Shown in pieces: positions 46,798 to 58,568 of a stretch of DNA of 64,000 bases. Each line of letters begins with the position of its first letter. Within the stretch, counting starts at the first letter, position 1. The stretch is from Agrostemma githago (taxonomy: Eukaryota; Streptophyta; Magnoliopsida; Caryophyllales; Caryophyllaceae): assembly GCA_958450325.1 (NCBI GenBank), contig OY288249.1, forward strand, positions 63,800,166-63,864,165, read 5' to 3'. The translations under genes were made by a program, and so were the position numbers. Below the pieces are notes generated by a model that did no database searches, was not told the DNA's origin, and saw only the letters and a list, made by a program, of their open reading frames with translations.

Positions 46798-46965
46798 CAT
46801 AATAATACGTAATAATAATAATAATAATAAAAATACGTAATATTAATAATAATAATAATAATACGTAATAATAAAATATAGTAGTAATAATAATATATAG
46901 TACTAATAATAATATATAGTAGTAGTACGTAATAGTAATTAATAATAATACATAATAATAATAAT
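46640..46965. repeat. (AAT)n-rich microsatellite in LTR D
   Basis: Expanded relative to the same tract in LTR C. It gives long artificial Tyr/Leu/Ile-rich frames on the minus strand that are not genes. Confidence 0.85.
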
Positions 46966-47302
46966 GCAAAAAAACGAGAAAAGAGAGAAAAGGAAAGAAA
47001 AAGGGGTTTGTCACCCTCAACCTACATGTTTCAGTCTCGGCACGGACTCGTAAACGCGGCTTTAACACGGGAGTCTTCGAGGTGTATGGAGGCTAAGTTG
47101 TGGTGGCTCGGATTGAATTCCTAAAACTAGGTTTAGGGTTTGCTAAGGTCGGTTTTCCTAGGGTTTTTTTTCTAGGGTTGGTAAAAACGTAGTATGTGTG
47201 TAGGATGCTAGGGTTTTTTGTGTGATTGTAGATTAGGGTTCTAGAGATGTACTAGGGGTTTTAGGGTTGTGAGAAGTTGTGTAATTGTGTTGCATGGGGT
47301 TG

Positions 47303-47310
47303 CTTATATA
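47303..47310 (-). promoter_or_regulatory. TATA box of the 5' LTR of element 2
   Basis: TATATAAG on the minus strand in the part of the LTR expected to be the U3/R promoter; drives the genomic RNA. Confidence 0.65.
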
Positions 47311-47682
47311 GGCAAAGCTAGGGCACTTTGGTGTCTAGGGTTTTGTGCCTTGACGGACTTGATTTGATGGCCCGTTTGGAGGTGGATCGTGGGTGAGCTA
47401 CTCGGAAACGGCTTTGACCGGATTTTAATCCGGTCGCTAAAAGTCGGTTTTATTTCCGGTGTCGGTTTCGACCCAAATTAGCCTTATTTGATTGGAAACG
47501 GCCCGCTGGGCCTGGATTTGAGGTTGATTTTGCGAGATTTGTACTCCGTAAGTGTGTTAGCCAGCGATTAATGGATTTGAGCCCGTATCCGAGCGCATAG
47601 AAGCACGTTAGCGTCCGATCATCATCGGGTGTTTTTTGGAAACTGCCATAGACACCTGGCAGTCAAAATGCGGGTGTCTACA

Positions 47683-49465
47683 ACTAAACATGTGAATTAT
47701 GTTTGCTAAGTCATTTTAATGCATCTAAAAATTAACGTCAAAGTTGTATTTTAGCATGCGAGGTTCGTTTTAGTATAATAAAACAAACAAAAAGAAATTG
47801 CTAGAGACATGAACAAACGGGTTAGTAACGATCGATAAATTGAATAAAAGATGCAAATATGATGACATGCATAATTTCAAAAAGTTTTGTGACACGTGAT
47901 GGATTAAACACGTGTTGACCGTGGTCAAAAAAAGATGTTTATCGAAAGCCTGATATATGCCGAGAAAGACGCCGTTTTAAGAAACGATGTTGGCGAAAAA
48001 AAAAGAAGAAAAAAAACCCGAAAATAGCGTCATGGTTTCAGCAACCCACGCAACTCGCCCGGGAGGTGGCGCGACTCGCGTGGGAGGGCGCCTCGCCCGG
48101 GACGCGCACGGCTCGCGTCTCGGGCTGTCTCGGGTTTGATTTTTCGAAAAATCGTTAGTTTTAATAAATCGCGTATAAATATGAATCAATTTATACTCGA
48201 TTTATATTTTCGATATTCGTCGTGTTCGATATTCGATTATGAAATCGATATCGAATATTCGGAATAATTTTTTAGAAAAGCATTTTATAAAATTGTTTTG
48301 CAAAGAAATTGAATGAAAAGAAAAAGAATGTTGATTCTCTCCGCATTGAAATCGTCATACTTTGTTTAAAATCATGTGACGATTTCTAGCATCAACGAGA
48401 TTAATTTAGTTCTTGTTAGATACGATATTTGACTATAGAGTCGATATCGTATTTTAAGAACGTTGTTTTTATATAAAAATAGTTTATAGTATCGATATTA
48501 AAAAAATGTGACGATGACCCATATGAAAAAGACGGACCGACGGCGGACGAAGAAGAAAAAAAACGTGAGAGAAGAGAGAGAGAAAGAGAGATTCGGGATT
48601 TGGAACACCCTCAACCTACATGCTAAATTCGGTCTCGATTAGGAAGTCGTAGTAACGGCACTTGCGTAGGAGTAATGAGAATATAGGATGTTGTATGGTT
48701 GTATTTGTCTAGGAATTTCTATGGAAAATCGGGATGGTATTTCGGTATAGTTTTCCTAAGGTTTGCTAGAGATTCGGGTTGGAGGTTGTGTATGATTGAA
48801 GCCGGGAATTGTATATGTCCTAGATGTTGTAATTGGATGTCCCTTTAATTGTGTTGCTAGAGGGTCCTATTTATAGGAGATGACTAACTTGCAAAGGAAG
48901 AAAGTCACCGGTCGGGTTGAGGTAGGATTCCGTCTAAGGATAGGAATAATAAGCAATTTGAGGGGAACGTGACTTCCGCTTGCTTGGTGGGGAAGTCACG
49001 AAATTGGCTGGTGTAGGGGTACTCGGCCGAGTACTCCTTGTACTCGGTGGAGTGCTCGGTCGGGAATCCTACCGGGGATCGAATTCCACCTTTTAATGGA
49101 TTTGTTTAATATTTTTTAGGCTGATTTTTGTAGTATTTGAGCTCAAACCGGACTCATGGGGTGACACGGTCGGTTTATGTGTCACAAAAATTTCTTTGAC
49201 CGGGTTTTGACTCGGTCGCTAAAAGACGGTTTTGCCCCTGGTGTCGGATTTGACCCAAATTAGTCTCATTTGACTGGAAACGACCCACTGGGCCTGGATT
49301 TGAGGTCTGTTTTGTGAGATTTTTACTCCGTTAAAAGCTCGCGCCAATTACTATTGATTCCGAGTCCACAATCAAGCGTAGTTAGTCATGTTTACGTCCG
49401 ATCATCCTCGGGTGTTTTTCGGAAACTGCTATAGACACCTGGCGGTCAAAATGTGGGTGTCTACA
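47683..49465 (-). mobile_element. Tat-type solo LTR B, second piece
   Basis: Continues from 31576 after removing element 2. Ends GGGTGTCTACA followed by the CCTCT duplication. Has GC-rich ACTCGC(G/C) boxes at 48050-48125 and one 21-bp-spaced palindrome pair near 49020. Confidence 0.85.
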
Positions 49466-51310
49466 CCTCTACTAAGATATCGCTTGACTTTTGAATACGC
49501 GCGTTAGTAATACGATGAGATGATATGCAAACAATGTTTTGACTAAACATGCAAAGATTCGAATAAGTTGCTATGTCGATTTAATGCATCTAAAATTAAC
49601 GTCAAAGTTGTATTTAGCATGCGAGATTCGTTTAGTACAATAAAACGAATAACGGAAATAAAATACCAAAATAGGAACAAACGTGTTAGTAACGATGATA
49701 ACGATAATAACGGTTTGCAAATGATATAAAAATGCTATAGAATGATGTAAACGACACGATGCATGATTTTGGAAAGTAATATTACACGTGATTGACTTAA
49801 CACGTGTTGACCAAAGTCAAGAAAATATTTTCCGAGGCTCGAAATATGTTTAGGGCTCAAGTTTTGACGTGATGAAAGGACACTCGATCGAGTCATTGAA
49901 TGACTCGACCGAGTGTGCCTCAAGAAAAGTTTTCTGCCCAGAATTTGAGGTATTACTCGACCGAGTCATTAAGAGTCTCGACCGAGTGAGTTGCCACTCG
50001 ATCGAGTCATTGAGAGACTCGACCGAGTGGTCCTCAAAAAGCCATTCTGCCTTGATTTTGGGGTGCCACTTGATCGAGTGGGCTAGGCACTCGATCGAGT
50101 GCCCCATGTACGAACTAGGGTTCACTTCGCAATTTGTTATAGATTTCGAAATTGCTTTTTAATTTGGGGAAATCGCTAATTTTGTCAAGTCAGGCAGAAA
50201 TATTGTATGATTTGTGCTCGATTCGGATTTGATACTCGTCGTATCCGATATTTGATTATGGAATCAATATCGAATACTTAGAGTGAAATCTAAAAAACAC
50301 GTTTATAAGTCGTTTAAATTAAACTAAAACGATATAGATTATCTCCGCGTCCATAGTGTCGTAATTAATTCTATCGAATTAGGTGACAACTATTTTAGCA
50401 TCAACGAAAATCGTATTAGTTAAATTAGTTGACTAAATCGTTTAGATTCGACATCCAACTATTGAGTTGGCATCGAATCTAATAGATTGACACTTTATAT
50501 TTGAATTAAAAGAACTTGACTTGATTCCCGCCGCATCTCGACATCATGATAAATCCTTTCGGATTGTGTGATGTCGGATCCGCATCAACGAGTTTCGACT
50601 TAATTAAAAAAATGATTCGAAAATAGTTTTAAAATTGATGAATGTGCGATGAATGACAATTACGACGATAATGATGCGATAAAAGTAAAAAGAGACGATT
50701 TTGTTGATGTTGATCCGCTTCAACAATCAAGCGTTCGGGGTGTCGGGATAAGCGACCGGCAACATCGGATGAAGCACCCTTGTATATTCGGATTTCCTTA
50801 TCCCATCATCATTCACGCTCGACACGAATTAGCGAGTAATTTAATGCTTTTATACTAGTAATTATTATCGATATTATAGACACGAGGATAGAATAACAAA
50901 AAAAACAAAAAAAACGACGACGACGAACGAAGAGGACGGACGAGACGAGGGAGAGAAAGAGAGAAGAAATCGGGATTATTTCACCCTCAACCTACATGTT
51001 TCTTGTTCTCGGACGGGACTCGTTAGTTGTGGCTTGCACGGGAGTATCGAGATGTAGACGGAGTTATGGCGGTTTAGGGTTTAATTCCTAGATCCTAGGG
51101 TTTAAGGTTGAAGATGATGAATTGTGATGGGTGAAGATTAGGGTTTCGAAAGTTGTTTTTGAAGTTGCATGCAAAAGGGGTGTATATATAGGCATGCCCT
51201 CCACCCTCGTCTAGGGTTACTCGACCGAGTACCCTGCTGTCTCGGTCGAGTGGCCCAAGCTGCCGCACAGGGGCCTGCTTGAGGGCCCACTCGATCGAGT
51301 GGGCTACCAC
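49466..51310 (-). mobile_element. Tat-type LTR A, second piece
   Basis: Continues LTR A after solo LTR B. Contains at least five palindrome pairs (from 49882), a TATA box on the minus strand (about 51182-51190) and ends at the hAT insertion. Confidence 0.8.
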
Positions 51311-52037
51311 TAGGGATGTCAATGGATCTCGGATCCTACCCTGATCCTGGGATCTAATACCTTTAAGGGTAGGATATGGATCACAATATTTTTGGATCCT
51401 GAGGATAAGGATCGGACCCTGATCCTTTTAAAAATAAAAGGGTCGGATAAGGATCCCGTCTATAAGATCCTGATCCGACCCTTATCCTACCCTTTTATTT
51501 TATTTTTTCATAATATTGTAATTTTTAAATTTAGGCCCACCCAAATGTCTAAATTGATGATGATGACATAGTTGATGATGATGATGATGATGATATGGAA
51601 CATGAATCATTAAATTGATGAATAATGAAGAAATAGTAGCGGTGGACTTGTGTTTCTTGTGGTCTTGTGGAGTTAGTTTCTGTTAAGTAACGTATTTTGA
51701 ATAATTGATCTTTGTGGTTGTATGGACTAGTGTAGTAGCGTTAGTCTAAACTCTAAACTCCATTTAGCCTTGTTTGAACATTGTATAATTATTGGTTGCT
51801 TAAACCCTTTAAATGGTCTAAATAATTTAAATGATTACATAAGGTGAGAATATAATATAGAACCATAAATAAACTTAAAAATGAAAAGATCCTGATCCGA
51901 TCCTGGTCCGATCCTGATCCTTAGGATCCGAATAAGGATCCTATAATTTTGGACCCTTAGGATAAGGATCGGATCCGGATCCAAGGGGAGAAATAAGGAT
52001 AAGGATCCGATCCAGATCCTATCCTTTGACATCCCTA
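51311..52037. mobile_element. Non-autonomous hAT element, GGATCC-rich
   Basis: Termini TAGGGATGTCAA are perfectly inverted, and an 8-bp duplication GCTACCAC flanks it (51303-51310, 52038-52045). Subterminal regions are packed with GGATC(C/T) and GATCC words in both orientations. No transposase frame. Confidence 0.9.
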
Positions 52038-52122
52038 GCTACCACTCGATCGAGTGGGCTACCACTCGATCGAGTGGGTCAGCTGGAGCGAGGGGTCCGA
52101 ATTTTTCGACCTTGGGTTGGTG
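52038..52122 (-). mobile_element. Tat-type LTR A, third piece
   Basis: Resumes after the hAT element with two more palindromes, then is cut by element 4 at 52123. The remainder of LTR A must lie beyond the window. Confidence 0.65.
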
Positions 52123-53716
52123 ATGCGCGTCAGATTGTCGCCTATCTAACACGATCAAACAAAATTTATAAACTCCAACTAACTACTACGTAGTAGCGGC
52201 AAGTCGGGATTGATTCTCAGGGACGGTCTAGGTAAAGTCGGTCAAGTCTAAGTCAAAAAGTGTTTGGAGTCTATTTTTGGGGTTTTTGGGTTAAGTCTAC
52301 ACTAGTCTACACTAAAAAGCTATAAACTACGAAAAGATAGTCTAATAAGGAAAAGGTGTTAGGGGAAGTCGGGAATCGGAAATTGGGTCCTTTAAGTCTC
52401 TGAATCGGGTTTTAGTCACAAAGTCAATAGAGGGAGAATGCCACCTTTCGGTTTCTTCACCCAACTCATCTAGATCCCGCTTTCGCGGCGAAAAAGGGTA
52501 AGTCTCAAGTCAAGGTAACTCATACCCCGAGTTTCCCCATATTGATAGAAGTGAGTCAAGGTCGATCTAGCCGGCCGGTCTAAGTCAACAAAGACACAAA
52601 AACTCAAACTTGATAAATCAACAAGCAAGCAACCCACCAATATCCCTCAATTCAAATTACCCAAGATCTTCCTCCCTAAACCCCTAACAAGAAATCTACT
52701 CACAATGCATAATGGAAACTAATAAAACGATAACTAAGGAGAAATCAACTAAACAAGCATAACAATTAAATCTAAGGAAAACAATAATTAAATTAAATCT
52801 AGACGAGAGATTAAATCTAGAACGAAATTAAATCTAACTAGAGATTAAGGAGAGGAAGAGAAATATACCGACTATGGAGGAAAACGATAATAATAAAGAA
52901 GATTGCAATAAAATAAGGAGAAGCTTGATGAAGATGACAATGGATCTGTCACTAACCCCTTGAAAATCTCCGGAAGAACTTCAATAGAAACTTGAATATA
53001 ATAAAGATGGAGTCTTTACACTAATTAATGGAGAAACTAATTAGATCTAGAATAGGTGGAGATTTTTGGATTGTCACCCTCCAAAAATCTCCCTACTAAT
53101 TAATCTACTAATAAGCTAATAATAATCTACTACTAATCTACTAGCTTAGGTACTGTTGTTGTGTTCTTGTGGAATGGTGCCTTCCTCCTCAAATGAGGAG
53201 TTACATATATATAGAGGAGAGAAAAGAGGGAGTATCAAAACCCTAATTCTTTAAGCCCAAAAGTGGAAGCCCAATACTTCAATACCCATATTCTTCATTT
53301 CACCCTATGATTCCCATCCGGTGAAAGTTTGCCCTACGGTTTTGCATAATTCACCACCGGGCAAAACTTTGCCCCGCGGTAATATCGATTTCGCCCAGTC
53401 ATCTTCATAAGGTGATAACTCACCCGACACATCATCTTCACTCGTTCCATTTCGATTATAATCTCGGTCCAAGTTAAATCTCACCCGTCCATTCCAATTA
53501 AATTCCTCGAGTCTCCATTCAATTGACGGTTTCTAATCTCAAACTCCGGATCTGGGTCAAACCGGGTTGACACCGGAGCTGGGGTCGACGCCGGTGATAC
53601 TTGCCGGAAAACGTTGCTGCTGCTGGTTGCTGAGGGGAGGCTCGCCGGAGGAAGAGGGAGAATGGAGGGAGACGCGGCTAGTCTGAGCCGCCGCTGCTGC
53701 TGCTGGTGTTGGCGCT
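52123..53716 (-). mobile_element. Athila-like LTR (element 4), first piece
   Basis: Read on the minus strand it ends GACGCGCATCA, like the Athila LTR end ACACGCATCA, and shares the TCCCTGAG...GACTTGCC block seen near Athila LTR ends (compare 20420-20450). No primer site lies to its left, so it is a 3' or solo LTR. Its first part in transcript order is beyond the window or in the piece at 63775. A 62-82-residue Ser/Pro-rich frame near 53481-53729 is probably not coding. Confidence 0.55.
53206..53213 (-). promoter_or_regulatory. TATA box of the element 4 LTR
   Basis: TATATATA followed on the minus strand by GTAACTCCTCATTTGAGGAG, which contains a 6-bp hairpin. Confidence 0.4.
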
Positions 53717-56289
53717 TGTAGACACCCACATTTTGACCGCCAGGTGTCTATAGTAGTTTTCGACAAACACCCGATGATGATCGGACGCTAACGTGCTTTA
53801 ACGTACTCGGAAATGGACTCGAAATGATGGATATTTGGCTTAGGCATTTTAAGGAGTACAAATTTCACCAAACCAACCTCAAATTCAGGCCCAGTGGGTC
53901 GTTTCGAGTTAAATAACACTAATTTGGGTCAAAACCGTCACCAGGGGTAAAACCGTCTTTTAGCGACCGAGTCAAAACCCGGTCAAAGATATTTCCCGAA
54001 ATCCGTGAGTCTACCGTGACATGTCACACGGTTCATTCACACTCCAACTCTACAAAAATCAGCCATTCACAAAAATAATAAACAATTCCGTTTAAGGTAG
54101 AATTCGATCCCGAGTAGGAATCCTATCCGAAAACCGACTCAGACACCTAACCGAGTGCAACCACTCGGCCAAGTACCCACAACCAGCCGGTTTTTCCTCT
54201 TTTCTTCTCTTACAAGAAAACGGAATTCTCGTTCTCCTCAGCTTCTTACTCAAGCGGTAATTCTAGCTCAAACAGGAGTCCTATTCAAGAACCGATTCAA
54301 GCATCCGACCGAGTGTAAAACACTCGGCCGAAACAGCCCCAAAACAGTAGCAAACCAGCCGGTTTGCCTTTCTTCCTCCACAAGAAAGCGGAATCCTTAT
54401 TTCCCTCAAGTTCCCTCGTTTCCTATCCTAAGCGGTAGTCAAACTCTCCCAAGCCAAGGTCGGGAATTTCCTATAAATAGCCCCTTGCATCCAACACAAA
54501 AAAGAACAATTAATGAATATACGATTTTTACCAACAATTCTTCCCACACAATTCATACACACACACATAATTCCTTTAGCATCGAGAAACCGATAATACA
54601 TCCAAAACCCGAAGGAAACCGGTCCCGATATCCGACACCCTTCACCCATCAAAACCGTACCACCCTAACCCAACCGACGTTGCCTCGACACTCCCGTGCC
54701 TAGCCACAATTCCGACGAGTCCCGATCCGAGTCAACAAGAGCATGTAGGTTGAGGGTGTACAAAACCCGATTTCTCCTTCCTTCTTCTCTCTTCTCTTCG
54801 TCCGTTTTTTTTATGGGTCTAGAGTCGTTTTTTTCTATTTTTTCCTAATATCGTTATTAACGAAAAATTATTTTCATAACAATATTCTTAAACATACGAT
54901 ATCGATTTTTCTATAATCGAATATCGTATCGAAAAGAATTATATTAAGATTTCGACGATACTAAAAATCATTACATCTTTTTTTCATTTAAAATACTTTT
55001 CTTTTACTTTTCGTTCAAAACAAACTATTTTACAAAACCTTTTTTTTTATTCATTCCGAATATTCGATATCGATTTCATAATCGAATATCGGATACGACG
55101 AATATCGAAAACATGGATCGAATGCAAGTTAATTCATAATTTGTGCGCGATTCATCAAAATAACAATTTTCGAACAAAAATAAAAAACGGACAGACCCGC
55201 ACGCGAGTCGCGCCATGCCCAGGCGACTCGCGCGCCGGCCTGGAATCCGGAATTTCTTTTTTTTTACGTTTTCGTTCGTTTTATTATTTATTCTTCGATC
55301 GATTTCTAAAATTAACATCTTTTCTAAAACTATTCCAAGTATTCGATATTGATTTCGTAGTCAACCATCGAATATAAAGAATATCAAAAATATTAAGTCG
55401 AGTACGAATCATGTAATGTTCATACGCGATTTAATACAAACATCGAGTCTTCGAAAACCGGCACCGAGACAGGCTACCACGCGACCCGCCGGCATCCCGG
55501 GCGAGTCGCGCGGCCGGCTGTTATGCCGCGGCCTTTTCCGTCTTTTTTATTTATTTTTCGAACTTCGTTTTTTATACAAAACAACGTTCTTTTCAACGAT
55601 ATTTTTTCAGATTTCGATTAATATTTATTTTTTCGATTTCGCATATTTTATTTTGCTATTATTATTTACAAATCGATACTAACTCGTTTGTTTGTTTTGT
55701 AGCAAATTCATCATTTTATTTCATTTGTTTTATTATACTAAAACGAATCTCACATGTTAAATTTGACTTTGACATCAATCAATTTTCATGCATTAAACCA
55801 CTTAGCAACCCATTCAATTTTTCACATGCTTAGAAAACAATGTTTGCATAATCATTCATCGTTCAACTAACGCGCGCATTAAAACGTCATTTGATATCCT
55901 AGTAGAGGCCGCTAATGTGCGGGCGGGGTTGGGTGTTCTTAGTGAACTTCCCAACACGTACCCTCACCCCTTACTCAGAACCGTGGTTTCCGGATGTCCG
56001 AAACCATTGGCAACGAGAGTCATTCAATATACGATTAACCGCTCCAGTCGGCATCTATATCGATATGCAAAAGGGACGAGCCCAATAAACTCTGACATCG
56101 GAAATGGGCCGTATTTTGTACACGGCCCACTACGACATAGAGTGGGCTCGAACGGTTCCGAATAACCATAAAATTCGGTGGCGACTCCGACTTCGATTTA
56201 AATTTCCATTTGACCATCTCATGGAGATTCATTCGCCTCCCCAAAACCCGCGCGTGGCCGCGTCGGGGTGGACCTATGTCATGTCCACA
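53717..56289 (+). repeat. 5' LTR of element 3
   Basis: From TGTAGACACCC to ATGTCCACA. Contains GC-rich GACTCGCG boxes (55195-55245, 55480-55520) in place of the ACTCGATCGAGT pairs. Confidence 0.92.
54472..54479 (+). promoter_or_regulatory. TATA box of the 5' LTR of element 3
   Basis: TATAAATA followed by a leader-like, A-rich sequence. Confidence 0.65.
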
Positions 56290-56292
56290 ATT

Positions 56293-56309
56293 TGGCGACT
56301 CCGCTGGGG
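56293..56309 (+). promoter_or_regulatory. Primer-binding site of element 3 (tRNA-Arg type)
   Basis: TGGCGACTCCGCTGGGG, identical to the site of element 2. Confidence 0.8.
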
Positions 56310-57707
56310 ATTTTCTGATGAGTTAATAACCTTCGGTGTCCTCAGGGTGAGACTCGAATAGAAATCGTTTGACTAGTACAATGCGCGTTTTAGTTTTACG
56401 GTTCATGCATAACCCCATTTTCCCGGGCCGGTACTCGTGACCGACGTCCTACTATACCGTTGATATAGTCCAAACTGGTTATGTCAAAGGTGTCCATTAG
56501 CCGATTCATATGGGTTTTACGGCATGTCCTAATCTCAACTCGAGTTAGGGAGTCCGCCCCGATTCTTGATAGGCTATGTACACTGGTATAGACCCTTATA
56601 GACTGACCGAGACTTAGCTTAAGAGCATACATGGCGTCATTATACTGTTTCCATGACTACGTGCTACTTGATCCACATCTTTTTCAAAACCGTCATCTTT
56701 TCAAAATTTGCATCCTTTTTTCAAACTATCCAATTTCAAAACCCGGGTCATATACCGAACTTAGGACTAATGATTTTACTCAAAATAGCCTTTTTCTAGC
56801 CGGTATTATGCCCAATTCAAAACTCGAAAATATTTTCGAAACTTTCAAAACCCGTCATTCGGCCCACTTCTTTTTCTTTTTCGAAAAAAAGGCCGAATTT
56901 CTCCACCCGATTCATTTCGGGCTTTTCAAAAAACTCATATTTCAAAACTTCCTCTTCTTAGACTTCCCGTATTTAGCAGTGTCGGGTCATGTCATAAGTC
57001 GTTGAAGTCTCTAGCGTCGAAACTCCGTCGATCTTACATCACGAGTTTCCCCCCTATCCCAGTCCGCCTTATGTTACTAAGGCAGGGCCCACCTACGTAG
57101 GACATACTCCTACAAAGGTTGGCCCAGTAACACAATCGAGTCTAAAAAGTCTGGGAATGTCTCACGTGAACCTTCCTTCGAACAGGGCCCAACCCACATA
57201 GTTGGATCCTGAGGAAGGCCCACCTTTTCACAAGTCACCCGTCTAAGTGTCTTTTCCGAGTCAACCCTTTACAAGGCATAGCCCTATAACAAGAGGTTCA
57301 CGGTCCTTACGTCTAAGGGTCACTCACTCGAGTCTTAACAAAGTCTCCAGTCCCAGTCGGGGGCTACCCTTCAGCAGGGCGATCAATCACGGTTGCTCTA
57401 AGGGTCATGTCTTGCACGTGTTGTCTCACGTATCCCACTTTCGAGTCACTTAGATGCCACACCATCTGGGTCCTATCAAAGTCCTTAGTCTCACTTGGGG
57501 GCTATTCTCTGACGGAGTGATTAAATCACAATCACTACGAGAATCGTACCTTACACATTTGTCTTAGGAGAGTCTAACCCGAGTCAAACTGGAGTCGTCT
57601 CTCCTCTCGCGCTATTTCCTATGCCTTGGTGAAATTGAGTTCCGAAGCAACTTCTCTGATTACGCGGTATTCTTACAGACAAGCCACCGGTAACCAGACG
57701 CCAGAAA
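56310..57707 (+). other. Leader of element 3
   Basis: No gene. The first half is similar to the leader of element 2; an additional part (57240-57600) has two loosely repeated blocks ending in GGGGGCTA. Confidence 0.6.
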
Positions 57708-58568
57708 ATGCAAGAAACTTTGGACCAATTGACAACCTCTATAGCTGAGCTTGAAGCCCAATTGACGGTTATCAGGGCCGAACAAACGACCATTGCCACC
57801 CGTTTGAGTGCCGTGGAGCAAAGGACTCTTAAGGTCAGGAATGAAACTACTGGGCCCATAGCTGAACTCGTCAGCACCGTTCGCAAACTTGAAGAACAGG
57901 TCCACTCGACCACCAGAAACACCATCCTCACGGAAAATGCCCGTACCTACTCGCCCTTGACCGATGAACTGCCCGCTAACCTTAACTTAACGGGCTTACC
58001 AATGTTCGATGGGACTAAAGATCCGGTACTTCACATTCGGGATTTTAAAGACTTTATGGCTGTCAAAGGGGTCAAATCGACCATGTTCAAGCATCTCTTT
58101 GCTTCCTCTCTGGAGAAACACCCAAAAGCCTGGTACTACAGGCTTGACCCTAAGAAATTCAAAACTTGGGACGACGTTGCAATGGAATTCGCACGGAACT
58201 ACGCGGATAACGCTGAAATCCAGACTACCATGCGTACTCTGGAAGTTATGGCCCAAGAGCCTAAGGAGGGTTTCACCAAATACCTCCAAAGGTGGCGGAC
58301 CGAAAGTGTGAAGTTGGTAGACAAGCCCAACGAGAAGACACTAGTGGAGGCGTTCATCAACAACCTCCTCCCTTCCTACCGCGTCCATCTTAGGTATGCC
58401 GGCATTTCAAACTTTGCAGTGCTTACCGAAATGGGCATTAGGATTGAAGATGATCTTCGACAAAATGAAGATCTGGGTGAAGCGTCTATTGGAGGCTATA
58501 CGGGACATCAACTTGAGTCCTTAGAAGCTGAATTGACAACACTATCCGAGAGTCTAGATTTGGTTTAA
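57708..58568 (+). CDS. Truncated Tat gag protein of element 3
   Basis: 286 residues. The first 260 or so align closely with the gag of element 2 (shared words LPANLNLTG, FKDFMAVKGVKSTMFKHLF, TMRTLEVMAQEPKEGFTKYLQ), starting with a similar coiled-coil N-terminus. The last 25 residues differ, and a stop follows at 58566. The knuckle, protease and all pol domains are absent. Downstream of the stop is GAGTCTGAGTCCGAGTCTAG, which matches the acidic-repeat coding segment of element 2, so the internal deletion seems to have joined gag to that point. It could still bind RNA and form particles (inference). Confidence 0.85.
   Translation: MQETLDQLTTSIAELEAQLTVIRAEQTTIATRLSAVEQRTLKVRNETTGPIAELVSTVRKLEEQVHSTTRNTILTENARTYSPLTDELPANLNLTGLPMFDGTKDPVLHIRDFKDFMAVKGVKSTMFKHLFASSLEKHPKAWYYRLDPKKFKTWDDVAMEFARNYADNAEIQTTMRTLEVMAQEPKEGFTKYLQRWRTESVKLVDKPNEKTLVEAFINNLLPSYRVHLRYAGISNFAVLTEMGIRIEDDLRQNEDLGEASIGGYTGHQLESLEAELTTLSESLDLV

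Larger units (their letters stand above)
31577..47682 (-). mobile_element. Near-intact Tat-lineage Gypsy retrotransposon (element 2)
   Basis: Flanked by the 5-bp duplication ACTAA (31572-31576, 47683-47687). LTRs are 2840 and 2880 bp and nearly identical apart from an (AAT)n length change. Order on the minus strand: 5' LTR, tRNA-Arg-type primer site, leader, gag-pol, antisense PMD gene (plus strand), hairpin with polypurine tract, 3' LTR. The additional archaeal-type RNase H domain marks the Tat lineage (Ogre/Tat relatives). It has no visible stop or frameshift and may be autonomous. Confidence 0.93.
44803..47682 (-). repeat. 5' LTR of element 2 (LTR D)
   Basis: 2880 bp, nearly identical to LTR C. 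By eye, scattered single changes (for example near 44853, 44918 and 45112) and a longer (AAT)n tract. Confidence 0.92.

Noticed and set aside
49869..50162. 97-codon frame with HSIES-type repeats
   Set aside because: A translation of the paired palindromes in LTR A; the interest is in the DNA motif, not the peptide.
54155..54703. 182-codon frame repeated in both LTRs of element 3 (also 61641-62189)
   Set aside because: Lies across the LTR TATA box and leader, is low-complexity (Ser/Thr/Pro/Arg) and has no recognisable domain; most likely chance.
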